A stretch of 64,000 nucleotides of DNA, taken from Arcuatula senhousia. Taxonomy: Eukaryota > Mollusca > Bivalvia > Mytilida > Mytilidae. The stretch spans positions 57,670,203 through 57,734,202 of the forward strand of contig OZ020313.1 of NCBI GenBank assembly GCA_963971305.1, written 5' to 3'. Position numbers and translations under genes: made by a program. Shown piece by piece: positions 34,901-46,985 of the stretch (the stretch's first letter is position 1; each line of letters opens with the position of its first letter). The notes beneath the pieces are model-generated. The model ran no database searches. It had not been told where the DNA came from and saw nothing but the letters and a program-made list of their open reading frames with translations.

Positions 34901-37900
34901 GGTTACGTAGGTTATGGTTCATGGGTCATGGGTTTACCTGGGTTATGGGTTATATGATTACCTAGGTTATGGGTGATGGGTTAACTTAGTTCATTTATAA
35001 AGGGTATACCTAGGTTATGGGTTATGGGTCTACCTAGGTTATGCGTCATGGGTTATGGGTTCACTTGGGTCATGGGTTAAGGGTCTACCTAGGTTATGGG
35101 TCATGGGTTATGGGTTCACATGGGTCATGGAGTCATGGGTTACGTAGGTTATGGTTCATTGGTCATGGGTTTACCTGGGTTATAGGTTATAGGTTAACTA
35201 GTTTATGGGTGATGGGTTTACTTAGTTTATTGATAATGTATATACCTAGGTTATGGGTGAAGGGTTTGCTTAGTTTATTGGAAATGGGTATACCTAGGTT
35301 ATGGGTTATGGGTATACCTAGGTTATTGGTCATGGGTTATAGTTTAAAAAAAAATAAAATCATCATATCTCGGTTGTTTTTTAACCGATTTTAAGAAGTA
35401 AATGTGTTCCGAAAAGCTCGGAACATGCTTTTCTCGTGATGCCCTAAGCCAAGCTATAAAAGGTGATGTTTTTTCCGTTTTTTTTAAAAGCAATCATGTT
35501 AAACATCTACGTTTTAAACTACTAGCCCCTTACTTATGGGTTCACATGGGTCATGGGTCATGAGTTAACGTGGGTTATTTTTCATGGGTCATGGGTTTAC
35601 CTGGGTTATGGGTAATAGGTCTACCTAGGTTATGGGTCATGGGTTTACCTGGGTTATGGGTTATAGGTATACCTAGGTTATGGGTGACCGGTTTAATTAG
35701 GTTATTGGTAATGGGTAGACTTAGGTTATGGCTTATGGGTAGATTTAGGTTATGGGTCATGAGTAATAGGTTTTCTGGGTCATGGGTGAATGATTTATCT
35801 AGATTATGGGTCATGAGTTATAGGTTGACATGGGTCATGGGTCATGGGTTTACAGGGTTTATGGTTTATGGGTCATGGGTTATAGGTTAACCTAGGTTAT
35901 TGGTGATGGGTTTACCTAGTTCATTGATAATGGGTATACCTAGATTATGGGTCATGGGTTATAGGTTTACTTGGGTCATGGGTTAAGGGTCTACCTAGGT
36001 TATAGGTCATGGGTTATGGGTTCACATGGGTCATGGGTTACGTAGGTTATGGTTCATTAGTCATGGGTTTACCTGGGTTATGGGTTATAGGTTAACTAGT
36101 TTATGGGTGATGGGTTTACTTAGTTTATTGATAATGGGTATACCTAGGTTATGGGTGATGGGTTTACTTAGTTTATTGGAAATGGGTATACCTAGGTTAT
36201 GGGTGATGGGTTTACTTAGTTTATTGGAAATTGGTATACCTAGGTTAGGGGTTATGGGTATACCTAGGTTATTGGTCATGGGTTATAATTTTAAAAAAAT
36301 TAAAATCATCATATCTCGGTTGTTTTTTAACCGATTTTAAAAAGTAAATGTGTTCCGAAAAGCTCGGAACATGCTCTTTCTCGTGATGCCCTAAGCCAAG
36401 CTATAAAAAGTGTTTTTTGTTCCGTTTTTTTTTAAAGCAATCATGTTAAACATCTACGTTTTAAACTACTAGCCCCTTACTTATGGGTTCACATGGGTCA
36501 TGGGTCATGAGTTTACGTGGGTTATTTTTCATGGGTCATGGGTTTACCTGGGTTATGGGTAATAGGTCTACCTAGGTTATGGGTCATGGGTTTACCTGGG
36601 TTATGGGTTATAGGTATACCTAGGTTATGGGTGACCGGTTTAATTAGGTTATTGGTAATGGGTAGACTTAGGTTATGGCTTATGGGTAGATTTAGGTTAT
36701 GGGTCATGAGTAATAGGTTTTCTGGGTCATGGGTGAATGATTTATCTAGATTATGGGTCATGAGTTATAGGTTGACATGGGTCATGGGTCATGGGTTTAC
36801 AGGGTTTATGGTTTATGGGTCATGGGTTATAGGTTAACCTAGGTTATGGGTGATGGGTTTACCTAGTTCATTGATAATGGGTATACCTAGATTATGGGTC
36901 ATGGGTTATAGGTTTACTTGGGTCATGGGTTAAGGGTCTACCTAGGTTATAGGTCATGGGTTATGGGTTCACATGGGTCATGGGTTACGTAGGTTATGGT
37001 TCATTAGTCATGGGTTTACCTGGGTTATGGGTTATAGGTTAACTAGTTTATGGGTGATGGGTTTACTTAGTTTATTGATAATGGGTATACCTAGGTTATG
37101 GGTGATGGGTTTACTTAGTTTATTGGAAATGGGTATACCTAGGTTATGGGTGATGGGTTTACTTAGTTTATTGGAAATGGGTATACCTAGGTTATGGGTT
37201 ATGGGTATACCTAGGTTATTGGTCATGGGTTATAGTTTTGAAAAAAATAAAATCATCATATCTTAGTTATTTTTTAACCGATTTTAAAAAGTAAATGTGT
37301 TCCGAAAAGCTCGGAACATGCTCTTTCTCGTGATGCCCTAACCCAAGCTATAAAAAGTAAAGTTTGTTCCGTTTTTTTTTTAAAGCAATCATGTTAAACA
37401 TCTACGTTTTAAACTACTAGCCCCTTTCTTATGGGTTCACATGGGTCATGGGTCTTGAGTTTACGTGGGTTATTTTTCTTGGGTCATGGATTTACCTGGG
37501 TTATGGGTAATAGGTCTACCTAGGTTATGGGTCATGGGTTTACCTGGGATATGGGTTATGTGTTCACTTGGGTCATGGGTTAAGGGTCTACCTAGGTTAT
37601 GGGTCATGGGTTATGGGTTCACATGGGTCATGGAGTCATGGGTTACGTAGGTTATGGTTCATTGGTCATGGGTTTACCTGGGTTATGGGTTATAGGTTAA
37701 CTAGTTTATGGGTGATGGGTTTACTTAGTTTATTGATAATGGATATACCTAGGTTATGGGTGATGGGTTTACTTAGTTTATTGGAAATGGGTATACCTAG
37801 GTTATGGGTTATGGGTATACCTAGGTTATTGGTCATGGGTTATAGTTTAAAAAAAAATAAAATCATCATATCTCGGTTGTTTTCAACCGATTTTAAAAAG

Positions 37901-40719
37901 TAAATGTGTTCCGAAAAGCTCGGAACATGCTCTTTCTCGTGATGCCCTAAGCCAAGCTATAAAAGGTGATGTTTGTTCCGTTTTTTTTTAAAGCAATCAT
38001 GTTAAACATCTACGTTTTAAACTACTAGCCCCTTACTTATGGGTTCACATGGGTCATGGGTCATGAGTTTACGATGGTTATTTTTCATGGGTCATGGGTT
38101 TACCTGCAATATGGGTAATAGGTCTACCTAGGTTATGGGTCATGGGTTTACCTGGGTTATGGGTTATAGGTATACCTAGGTTATGGGTGACCGGTTTAAT
38201 TAGGTTATTGGTAATGGGTAGACTTAGGTTATGGCTTATGGGTAGATTTAGGTTATGGGTCATGAGTAATAGGTTTTCTGGGTCATGGGTGAATGATTTA
38301 TCTAGATTATGGGTCATGAGCTATAGGTTGACATGGGTCATGGGTCATGGGTTTACAGGGTATATGGTTTATGGGTCATGGGTTATAGGTTAACCTAGGT
38401 TATGGGTGATGGGTTTACCTAGTTTATTGATAATGGGTATACCTAGATTATGGGTCATGGGTTATAGGTTTACTTGGGTCATGGGTTAAGGGTCTACCTA
38501 GGTTATGGGTCATGGGTTATGGGTTCACATGGGTCATGGGTCATGGGTTACGTAGGTTATGGTTCATTAGTCATGGGTTTACCTGGGTTATGGGTTATAG
38601 GTTAACTAGTCTATGGGTGATTGGTTTACTTAGTTTATTGATAATGGGTATACCTAGGTTATGGGTGATGGGTTTACTTAGTTTATTGGAAATGGGTATA
38701 CCTAGGTTATGGGTGATGGGTTTACTTAGTTTATTGGAAATAGGTATACCTAGGTTATGGGTTATGGGTATACCTAGGTTATTGGTCATGGGTTATAATT
38801 TTAAAAAAATTAAAATCATCATATCTCGGTTGTTTTTTAACCGATTTTAAAAAGTAAATGTGTTCCGAAAAGCTCCGAACATGCTCTTTCTCGTGATGCC
38901 CTAAGCCAAGCTATAAAAAGTAAAGTTTGTTCTGTTTTTTTTTAAAAGCAATCATGTTAAACATCTACGTTTTAAACTACTAGCCCCTTTCTTATGGGTT
39001 CACATGGGTCATGGGTCTTGAGTTTACGTGGGTTATTTTTCTTGGGTCATGGATTTACCTGGGTTATGGGTAATAGGTCTACCTAGGTTATGGGTCATGG
39101 GTTTACCTGGGTTATGGGTTATAGGTATGCCTAGATTATGGGTCATGGGTTATGGGTTGACTTGGGTCATGGGTTAAGGGTCTACCTAGGTTATGGGTCA
39201 TGGGTTATGGGTTCACATGGGTCATGGGTCATGGGTTACGTAGGTTATGGTTCATGGGTCATGGGTTACGTAGGTTATGGTTCATGGGTCATGGGTTTAC
39301 CTGGGTTATGGGTTATATGATTACCTAGGTTATGGGTGATGGGTTAACTTAGTTCATTTATAAAGGGTATACCTAGGTTATGGGTTATGGGTATACCTAG
39401 GTTATGCGTCATGGGTTATGGGTTCACTTGGATCATGGGTTAAGGGTCTACCTAGGTTATGGGTCATGGGTTATGCGTTCACATGGGTCATGGAGTCATG
39501 GGTTACGTAGGTTATGGTTCATTGGTCATGGGTTTACCTGGGTTATAGGTTATAGGTTAACTAGTTTATGGGTGATGGGTTTACTTAGTTTATTGATAAT
39601 GTATATACCTAGGTTATGGGTGAAGGGTTTGCTTAGTTTATTGGAAATGGGTATACCTAGGTTATGGGTTATGGGTATACCTAGGTTATTGGTCATGGGT
39701 TATAGTTTAAAAAAAAATAAAATCATCATATCTCGGTTGTTTTTTAACCGATTTTAAGAAGTAAATGTGTTCCGAAAAGCTCGGAACATGCTCTTTCTCG
39801 TGATGCCCTAAGCCAAGCTATAAAAGGTGATGTTTTTTCCGTTTTTTTTAAAAGCAATCATGTTAAACATCTACGTTTTAAACTACTAGCCCCTTACTTA
39901 TGGGTTCACATGGGTCATGGGTCATGAGTTAACGTGGGTTATTTTTCATGGGTCATGGGTTTACCTGGGTTATGGGTAATAGGTCTACCTAGGTTATGGG
40001 TCATGGGTTTACCTGGGTTATGGGTTATAGGTATACCTAGGTTATGGGTGACCGGTTTAATTAGGTTATTGGTAATGGGTAGACTTAGGTTATGGCTTAT
40101 TGGTAGATTTAGGTTATGGGTCATGAGTAATAGGTTTTCTGGGTCATGGGTGAATGATTTATCTAGATTATGGGTCATGAGTTATAGGTTGACATGGGTC
40201 ATGGGTCATGGGTTTACAGGGTTTATGGTTTATGGGTCATGGGTTATAGGTTAACCTAGGTTATGGGTGATGGGTTTACCTAGTTCATTGATAATGGGTA
40301 TACCTAGATTATGGGTCATGGGTTATAGGTTTACTTGGGTCATGGGTTAAGGGTCTACCTAGGTTATAGGTCATGGGTTATGGGTTCACATGGGTCATGG
40401 GTTACGTAGGTTATGGTTCATTAGTCATGGGTTTACCTGGGTTATGGGTTATAGGTTAACTAGTTTATGGGTGATGGGTTTACTTAGTTTATTGATAATG
40501 GGTATACCTAGGTTATGGGTGATGGGTTTACTTAGTTTATTGGAAATGGGTATACCTAGGTTATGGGTGATGGGTTTACTTAGTTTATTGGAAATTGGTA
40601 TACCTAGGTTAGGGGTTATGGGTATACCTAGGTTATTGGTCATGGGTTATAATTTTAAAAAAATTAAAATCATCATATCTCGGTTGTTTTTTAACCGATT
40701 TTAAAAAATAAATGTGTTC
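31990..40719 (+). repeat. Higher-order repeat B: 4,365 bp x 2
   Basis: Cassette anchors at 31990, 32937, 33546, 34502, 35409, 36355, 37302, 37911, 38865, 39772 and 40719 give spacings 947, 609, 956, 907, 946 and then 947, 609, 954, 907, 947. The variant ATCTTAGTTATTTTTT occurs at the same position in both (32896 and 37261). The 609/955 pair, with its CTCCGAAC cassette, is shared with repeat A. Confidence 0.95.
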
Positions 40720-43700
40720 CGAAAAGCTCGGAACATGCTCTTTCTCGTGATGCCCTAAGCCAAGCTATAAAAAGTGTTTTTTGTTCCGTTTTTTTTTTAA
40801 AGCAATCATGTTAAACATCTACGTTTTAAACTACTAGCCCCTTACTTATGGGTTCACATGGGTCATGGCTCATGAGTTTACGTGGGTTATTTTTCATGGG
40901 TCATGGATTAACCTGGGTTATGGGTAATAGGTCTACCTAGGTTATGGGTCATGGGTTTACCTGGGTTATGGGTTATAGGTATACCTAGGTTATGGGTGAC
41001 CGGTTTACATAGGTTATTGGTAATGGGTAGACCTAGGTTATGGTTTATGGGTAGATTTATGTTATGGGTCATGAGTAATAGGTTTACTTGGGTCATGGGT
41101 GAAAGATTTATCTAGATTATGGGTCATGAGTTATAGGTTGACATGGGTCATGGGTCATGGGTTTACATGGGTTATGGTTTATGGGTCATGGGTTATAGGT
41201 TTACCTAGGTTATGGGTGATGGGTTTACTTAGTTAATTGATAATGGGTATGCCTAGATTATGGATCATGGGTTATGGGTTTACTTGGGTCATGGGTTAAG
41301 GGTCTACCTAGGTTATGGGTCATGGGTTATGGGTTCACATGGGTCATGGGTTACGTAGGTTATGGTTCATGGGTCATGGGTTTACCTGGGTTATGGGTTA
41401 TAGGTTTACCTAGGTTATGGTTGATGGATTAACTTAGTTCATTAATAAAGGGTATACCTAGGTTATGGGTTATGGGTATACCTAGGTTACGGGTCATGGG
41501 TTATGGGTTCACTTGGGTCATGGGTTAAGGGTCTACCTAGGTTATGGGTCATGGGTTATGGGTTCACATGGGTCATGGAGTCATGGGTTACGTAGGTTAT
41601 GGTTCATTGGTCATGGGTTTACCTGGGTTATGGGTTATAGGTTAACTAGTTTATGGGTGATGGGTTTACTTAGTTTATTGATAATGGATATACCTAGTTT
41701 ATGGGTGATGGGTTAACTTAGTTCATTAATAAAGGGTATACCTAGGTTATGGGTTATGGGTATACCTAGGTTATGGGTAATGGGTTATTGTTTCACTTGG
41801 GTCATGGGTTAAGGGTCTACCTAGGTTATGGGTTATGGGTTCACATGGGTCATGGAGTCATGGGTTACGTAGGTTATGGTTCATGGGTCATGGGTTTACC
41901 TGGGTTATGGGTTATAGGTTTACCTAGGTTATGGGTGATGGGTTAACTTTATTGGAAATGGGTATACCTAGTTTATGGGTTATGGGTATACCTAGGTTAT
42001 TGGTCATGGGTTATAGTTTAAAAAAAAATAAAATCATCATATCTCGGTTGTTTTTTAACCGATTTTAAAAAGTAAATGTGTTCCGAAAAGCTCGGAACAT
42101 GCTCTTTCTCGTGATGCCCTAAGCTAATCTATAAAAGGTGATGTTTGTTCCGGTTTTTTTTAAAGCAATCATGTTAAACATCTACGTTTTAAACTACTAG
42201 CCCCTTACTTATGGGTTCACATGGGTCATGGGTCATGAGTTCACGTGGGTTATTTTTCATGGGTCATGGGTTTACCTGGGTTAGGGGTAATAGGTCTACC
42301 TAGGTTATGGGTCATGGGTTTACCTGGGTTATGGGTTATAGGTATACCTAGGTTATGGGTGATCGGTTTAACTAGGTTATTGGTAATGGGTAGACTTAGG
42401 TTATGGCTTATGGGTAGATTTAGGTTATGGGTCTTGAGTAATAGGTTTTCTGGGTCATAGGTGAATGATTTATCTAGATTATGGGTCATGAGTTATAGGT
42501 TGACATGGGTCATGGGTCATGGGTTTACAGGGTTTATGGTTTATGGGTCATGGGTTATAGGTCAACCTAGGTTATGGGTGATGGGTTTACCTAGTTCATT
42601 GATAATGGGTATACCTAGATTATGGGTCATGGGTTATAGGTTTACTTGGGTCATGGGTTAAGGGTCTACCTAGGTTATGGGTCATGGGTTATGGGTTCAC
42701 ATGGTTCATGGGTCATGGGTTTACCTGGGTTATGGGTTATAGGTTTACCTAGGTTATGGGTGATGGGTTAACTTAGTTTATTGGAAATGGGTATACCTAG
42801 GTTATGGGTTATGGGTATACCTAGGTTATTGGTCATGGGTTATAGTTTAAAAAAAAATAAAATCATCATATCTCGGTTGTTTTTTAACCGATTTTAAAAA
42901 GTAAATGTGTTCCGAAAAGCTCGGAACATGCTCTTTCTCGTGATGCCCTAAGCCAATCTATAAAAGGTGATGTTTGTTCCGGTTTTTTTTAAAGCAATCA
43001 TGTTAAACATCTACGTTTTAAACTACTAGCCCCTTACTTATGGGTTCACATGGGTCATGGGTCATGAGTTCACGTGGGTTATTTTTCATGGGTCATGGGT
43101 TTACCTGGGTTATGGGTAATAGGTCTACCTAGGTTATGGGTCATGGGTTTACCTGGGTTATGGGTTATAGGTATACCTAGGTTATGGGTGATCGGTTTAA
43201 CTAGGTTATTGGTAATGGGTAGACTTAGGTTATGGCTTATGGGTAGATTTAGGTTATGGGTCTTGAGTAATAGGTTTTCTGGGTTATGGGTGAATGATTT
43301 ATCTAGATTATGGGTCATGAGTTATAGGTTGACATGGGTCATGGGTCATGGGTTTACAGGGTTTATGGTTTATGGGTCATGGGTTATAGGTTAACCTAGG
43401 TTATGGGTGATGGGTTTACCTAGTTCATTGATAATGGGTATACCTAGATTATGGGTCATGGGTTATAGGTTTACTTGGGTCATGGGTTAAGGGTCTACCT
43501 AGGTTATGGGTCATGGGTTATGGGTTCACATGGGTCATGGGTCACGGGTTACGTAGGTTATGGTTCATGGGTCATGGGTTTACCTGAGTTATGGGTTATA
43601 GGTTTACCTAGGTTATGGGTGATTGGTTAACTAAGTTCATTAATAATGGGTATACCTTGGTTATGGGTTATGGGTATACCTAGGTTATGGGTCATGGGTT

Positions 43701-43756
43701 ATGGGTTCACTTGGGTCATGGGTTAAGGGTCTACCTAGGTTATGGGTCATGGGTTA
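40720..43756 (+). repeat. Irregular distal part of the unit 1 G-rich array
   Basis: Beyond repeat B the cassette spacing becomes irregular (1,364 then 829 bp) and cassettes end at 42912. The 42.2-43.4 kb part has a near-duplicate of about 830 bp (42245 and 43074). The sequence just before the TTAGGG tract matches 49850-49945 of unit 2. Confidence 0.85.
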
Positions 43757-43796
43757 TGGGTTAGGGTTAGGGTTAGGGTTAGGGTTAGGGTTAGGG
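43757..43796 (+). repeat. Interstitial TTAGGG tract ending unit 1
   Basis: GGGTTATGGG changes without a break to six TTAGGG units and GGGG, and is followed directly by spacer 1. Confidence 0.95.
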
Positions 43797-44290
43797 GTTT
43801 GTACTTAATACGAAGATGAGCCTGGGTTAGGATGAGCCTGTTAATACAGAGTAATGTCCCTTAAGTCACGTGTTATACAATAGCGTCATCCGCCATCTTG
43901 GAAAAGAAAAGTAAACATGTGCTAAAGGTAAAGTTTTTTTTTCATATATACGTATTGATTATGAATTGAAAAACGGTTGTTAATTGTAAAACAATTATAA
44001 CATTACTGAATCAAGAAAGCAAATCCATCTTATCTTTATTATCAATCGTTTAAAAAATAATTATTATTTGAAAATGCATAACGTAGACATTATGTATAAA
44101 ACCAGACAGGTTTTATTATAATGTTCTATTTTAAGTATTTCTAAGGCATGGTATTTTATTTCCGCCAATAAAACTTTTGTAATTGCATTACACGCTATAA
44201 TTTCTGAAATATTGGAAATTTTTGACCTCAGAATAATAAAAATACTTAGTAAACAAAAAAGATAATCCGTTACCTATCTAGAAAAAACCT
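43797..44290. repeat. Spacer 1, copy 2
   Basis: Nearly identical to 17229-17700, including the E-box and CCGCCATCTTG (43890-43900). No gene. Confidence 0.92.
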
Positions 44291-45061
44291 TATAAGGATA
44301 GCATGGGTAAACCCAAAAACCCATAACCTAAGTATACCCATTACCAATAAACTATGTTTACCCATAACCCACAACCTAGGTATACCCATAACCCATAATC
44401 CAGGTAAACCCTTGACCCTTAACCAAAAACCCAGGTAAACCCATGACCCATAACTCATAACCTAGTTAAACCCATAACCCATAACCCAGGTAAAACCCAT
44501 GATCCATAACCCATGACCTAGGTTAACCCATAACCCATAACCCAGGTAAACTCATAATCAATTACCTTGGTAAACCCATAGCCCATAAATTATATATACC
44601 CATTACCCATAACCTAAGTATACCCATAACCCATAACCAATAACCTATATATACCCATTACCCGTAATCAAGGTAAACCCATAACCGATAACCAATGTAA
44701 ACCAATAACCCATAACCTAAGTAGAACCCTTACCCATAACCTAGGTAAACCCATAACTCAGAACCTTTAGCCTATGTATACCCCTGACCCATTACCTAGG
44801 TTTAACGATAGCCCATAACTTAGGTATGCCCTATACCAATAAACTAAATAAACCCATAACCCATAACCTATGTGAACCCATTATCCATAACCTAGGTAAC
44901 CCATGACCTATGAACAATAACCCATAACCTATGTTATCCCTTAACCCATGACCAAAGTAAACCCATAACCCTTTACCAAGGTTAACCAATTACCCATTAA
45001 ATAGGTAAACCTTGGTATACCCATAATCCATAACCTAAGTAAACACATAACCCATAACCTA
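44291..45061 (-). repeat. C-rich satellite, unit 2 part a
   Basis: Colinear with 17701-18317 plus 21205-21376. The uninterrupted site of the 2.9-kb transposon is at 44888-44889. Confidence 0.93.
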
Positions 45062-45928
45062 CAGATGGGTCCAAACCTAACCTGTATGCAAACTAAACTA
45101 CAAAAGCAAACCAGAAGTTTGGTCTAAGTTCACTTTTCACTTTGTTTGGTTTACTTTTAGCAAACCAAAGTTTACTTTAATGTTTACTCGAAAAGTAAAC
45201 CAGACGGCTGGTTTGGTTTGATTTGGTTTGGTCTGAGCAAACCAAACTTTAAAAAGCAAACCAAACAAGCGCCTTAGTTTGGTTTGGTTTGGTTTGCTCT
45301 GAGCAAACCGCGAGCATGCGCAGATGATTCATATAATTGATGTGAAAGAATGTCCAAACTATTTCACAATTATTACATTTCATGAACAAATATTATTCAC
45401 TAAATGTCTCAATTGAATTAAAAATTCTGATTTAAACATTTTACATCATATTAGATTGGTATTTTATGAGTAAACCAAACCAGCACCAAAGTTTTCTATT
45501 TTTAGAGCAAATCAAACCAGCGGCCTGGTTTGGTTTGGTTTGCTAAGAGCAAACCATGAGCATGCGCAGATGATTAAAAGAATCGAAATAATACGACGTC
45601 CGACATCATTTTATGATATTTGTTCTCGTAATGTTTTACTTGAAGAATTTATTATCATTTAGATATAATCATTTTAAGATTGGTTTGGTCAGAGCAAAAC
45701 AAACCAGCGTCAAAGTTTGGTTTGGTCAAAGCAAACCAAACCAGCCGCCTAGTTTGGTTTGTTTTGCTTTTAAAACCAAACCAAACTAGAAAAAGCAAAC
45801 CACGGCTTGTTTTGAGTAAACTGTGGTTTGCTATTTTTTTTGGTCGAGCAAACCAAACCAAACCAGAGAAGTAAACTAGATGTTTGCTCCCGGTTCACTT
45901 TTGTACAGGTTAGGTTTGGACCCATCTG
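45062..45928. mobile_element. 867-bp inverted-repeat element with GGTTTGGTTTG repeats
   Basis: The left end CAGATGGGTCCAAACCTA is the exact inverse of the right end, and the match extends 25 bp. TA is duplicated outside (45060-45061 and 45929-45930), and unit 1 has the empty site at 21376-21377. The interior is full of TTTGGTTTGGTTTGC and inverted GCAAACCAAACC words, with two CATGCGCAGATGATT boxes near 45314 and 45559. These repeats could fold extensively. Frames of 64-68 codons are built from the repeats. Non-autonomous; superfamily inferred only from the TA target. Confidence 0.92.
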
Positions 45929-46762
45929 TAGGTATAACTATAACCCAAACCCATAACCCAGGTAAACCCATGATCCATAACACAGATAAACCCATAACCC
46001 ATAACCCATAACCCAGGTAAACCCATGGTCCATAACAGAGATAAACCCATAACCCATAACCCATAACATACCAATACCAATAACCCATTACCTAGGTATA
46101 CCCATTACCCATAAACTAGGTAAATCGATATCCCATTACCTAGGTAAACATATAACCCATAACCTAGGTTTACCTATAACCCATAACCCAGGTAAACCTA
46201 TGATCCATAACCCATAACCCATAACCTAGATAAACCCATAACCCATAACCTTGGTTAACCCATAACCCAGGTAAACTTATGATTCACAACACAGATAAAT
46301 CAATAACCCATAACCCATAACCTACCAATACCCATAACCCATTACCTCGGTATACCCATTACCCATAAACTAGGTCCGATAACCCATAACCTAGGTAAAC
46401 ACATAACCTTTAACCTAGGTTTACCTTTAAGCCATAACCCAGCTAAACTCATGAACCATAACACAGATAAACCCATAACCTAGATAAACCCATAAGCCAT
46501 AACCTAGGTAAACCCATAACCCATAACTTATAGTCTATGTATACCCATAACCCATAACCTATACACATTACCAATAAACTAGATGTACCAATAACCCATT
46601 ACCCAGGTGTACCCATAACCCATAACCTAGGTGAACCCATGACCCATGAACCATAACCCATAACCTATATAAACCCTCAACCCATGACCCAAGTAAACCC
46701 ATAACCCATTCCCTAGGTTAACCCATAACCCATTAAATAGGTAAACCTAGGTAAACCCATGT
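45929..46762 (-). repeat. C-rich satellite, unit 2 part b
   Basis: Colinear with 21377-22205 of unit 1. Confidence 0.93.
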
Positions 46763-46985
46763 GTAACTGACTGATTGACTGTCTGACTGACTGTGTAGAT
46801 ATTGGACGCCGGAACTATATTAAATTCATATTTTTTTCAGCTAATTGGTTCAAATAATGACTGAAGAAGCTATAATCATAACATTTGTCAGAGTCGAAGA
46901 TCTAATGCTAGTCGGTCAACACATATGTGATCTTTATGAATGTTTTTACAATATTGAAACAATTCAGCTGTTTGTAACGTCCAGG
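46763..46985. repeat. Spacer 2, copy 2
   Basis: Near-identical to 22206-22430, with the same CTGACTGATTGACTGTCTG start. Satellite orientation flips from C-rich to G-rich across it. Confidence 0.92.

Larger units (their letters stand above)
22431..43756 (+). repeat. G-rich telomere-like satellite with cassettes, unit 1 (21.3 kb)
   Basis: Arrays of GGGTTATGGG / GGGTCATGGG with TTTACCTAGG linkers, broken at regular points by 23 copies of a roughly 190-bp non-satellite cassette. The array has higher-order structure (listed separately) and ends directly in TTAGGG at 43757. Frames of 60-130 codons on both strands repeat with the array and are not genes. Confidence 0.95.
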
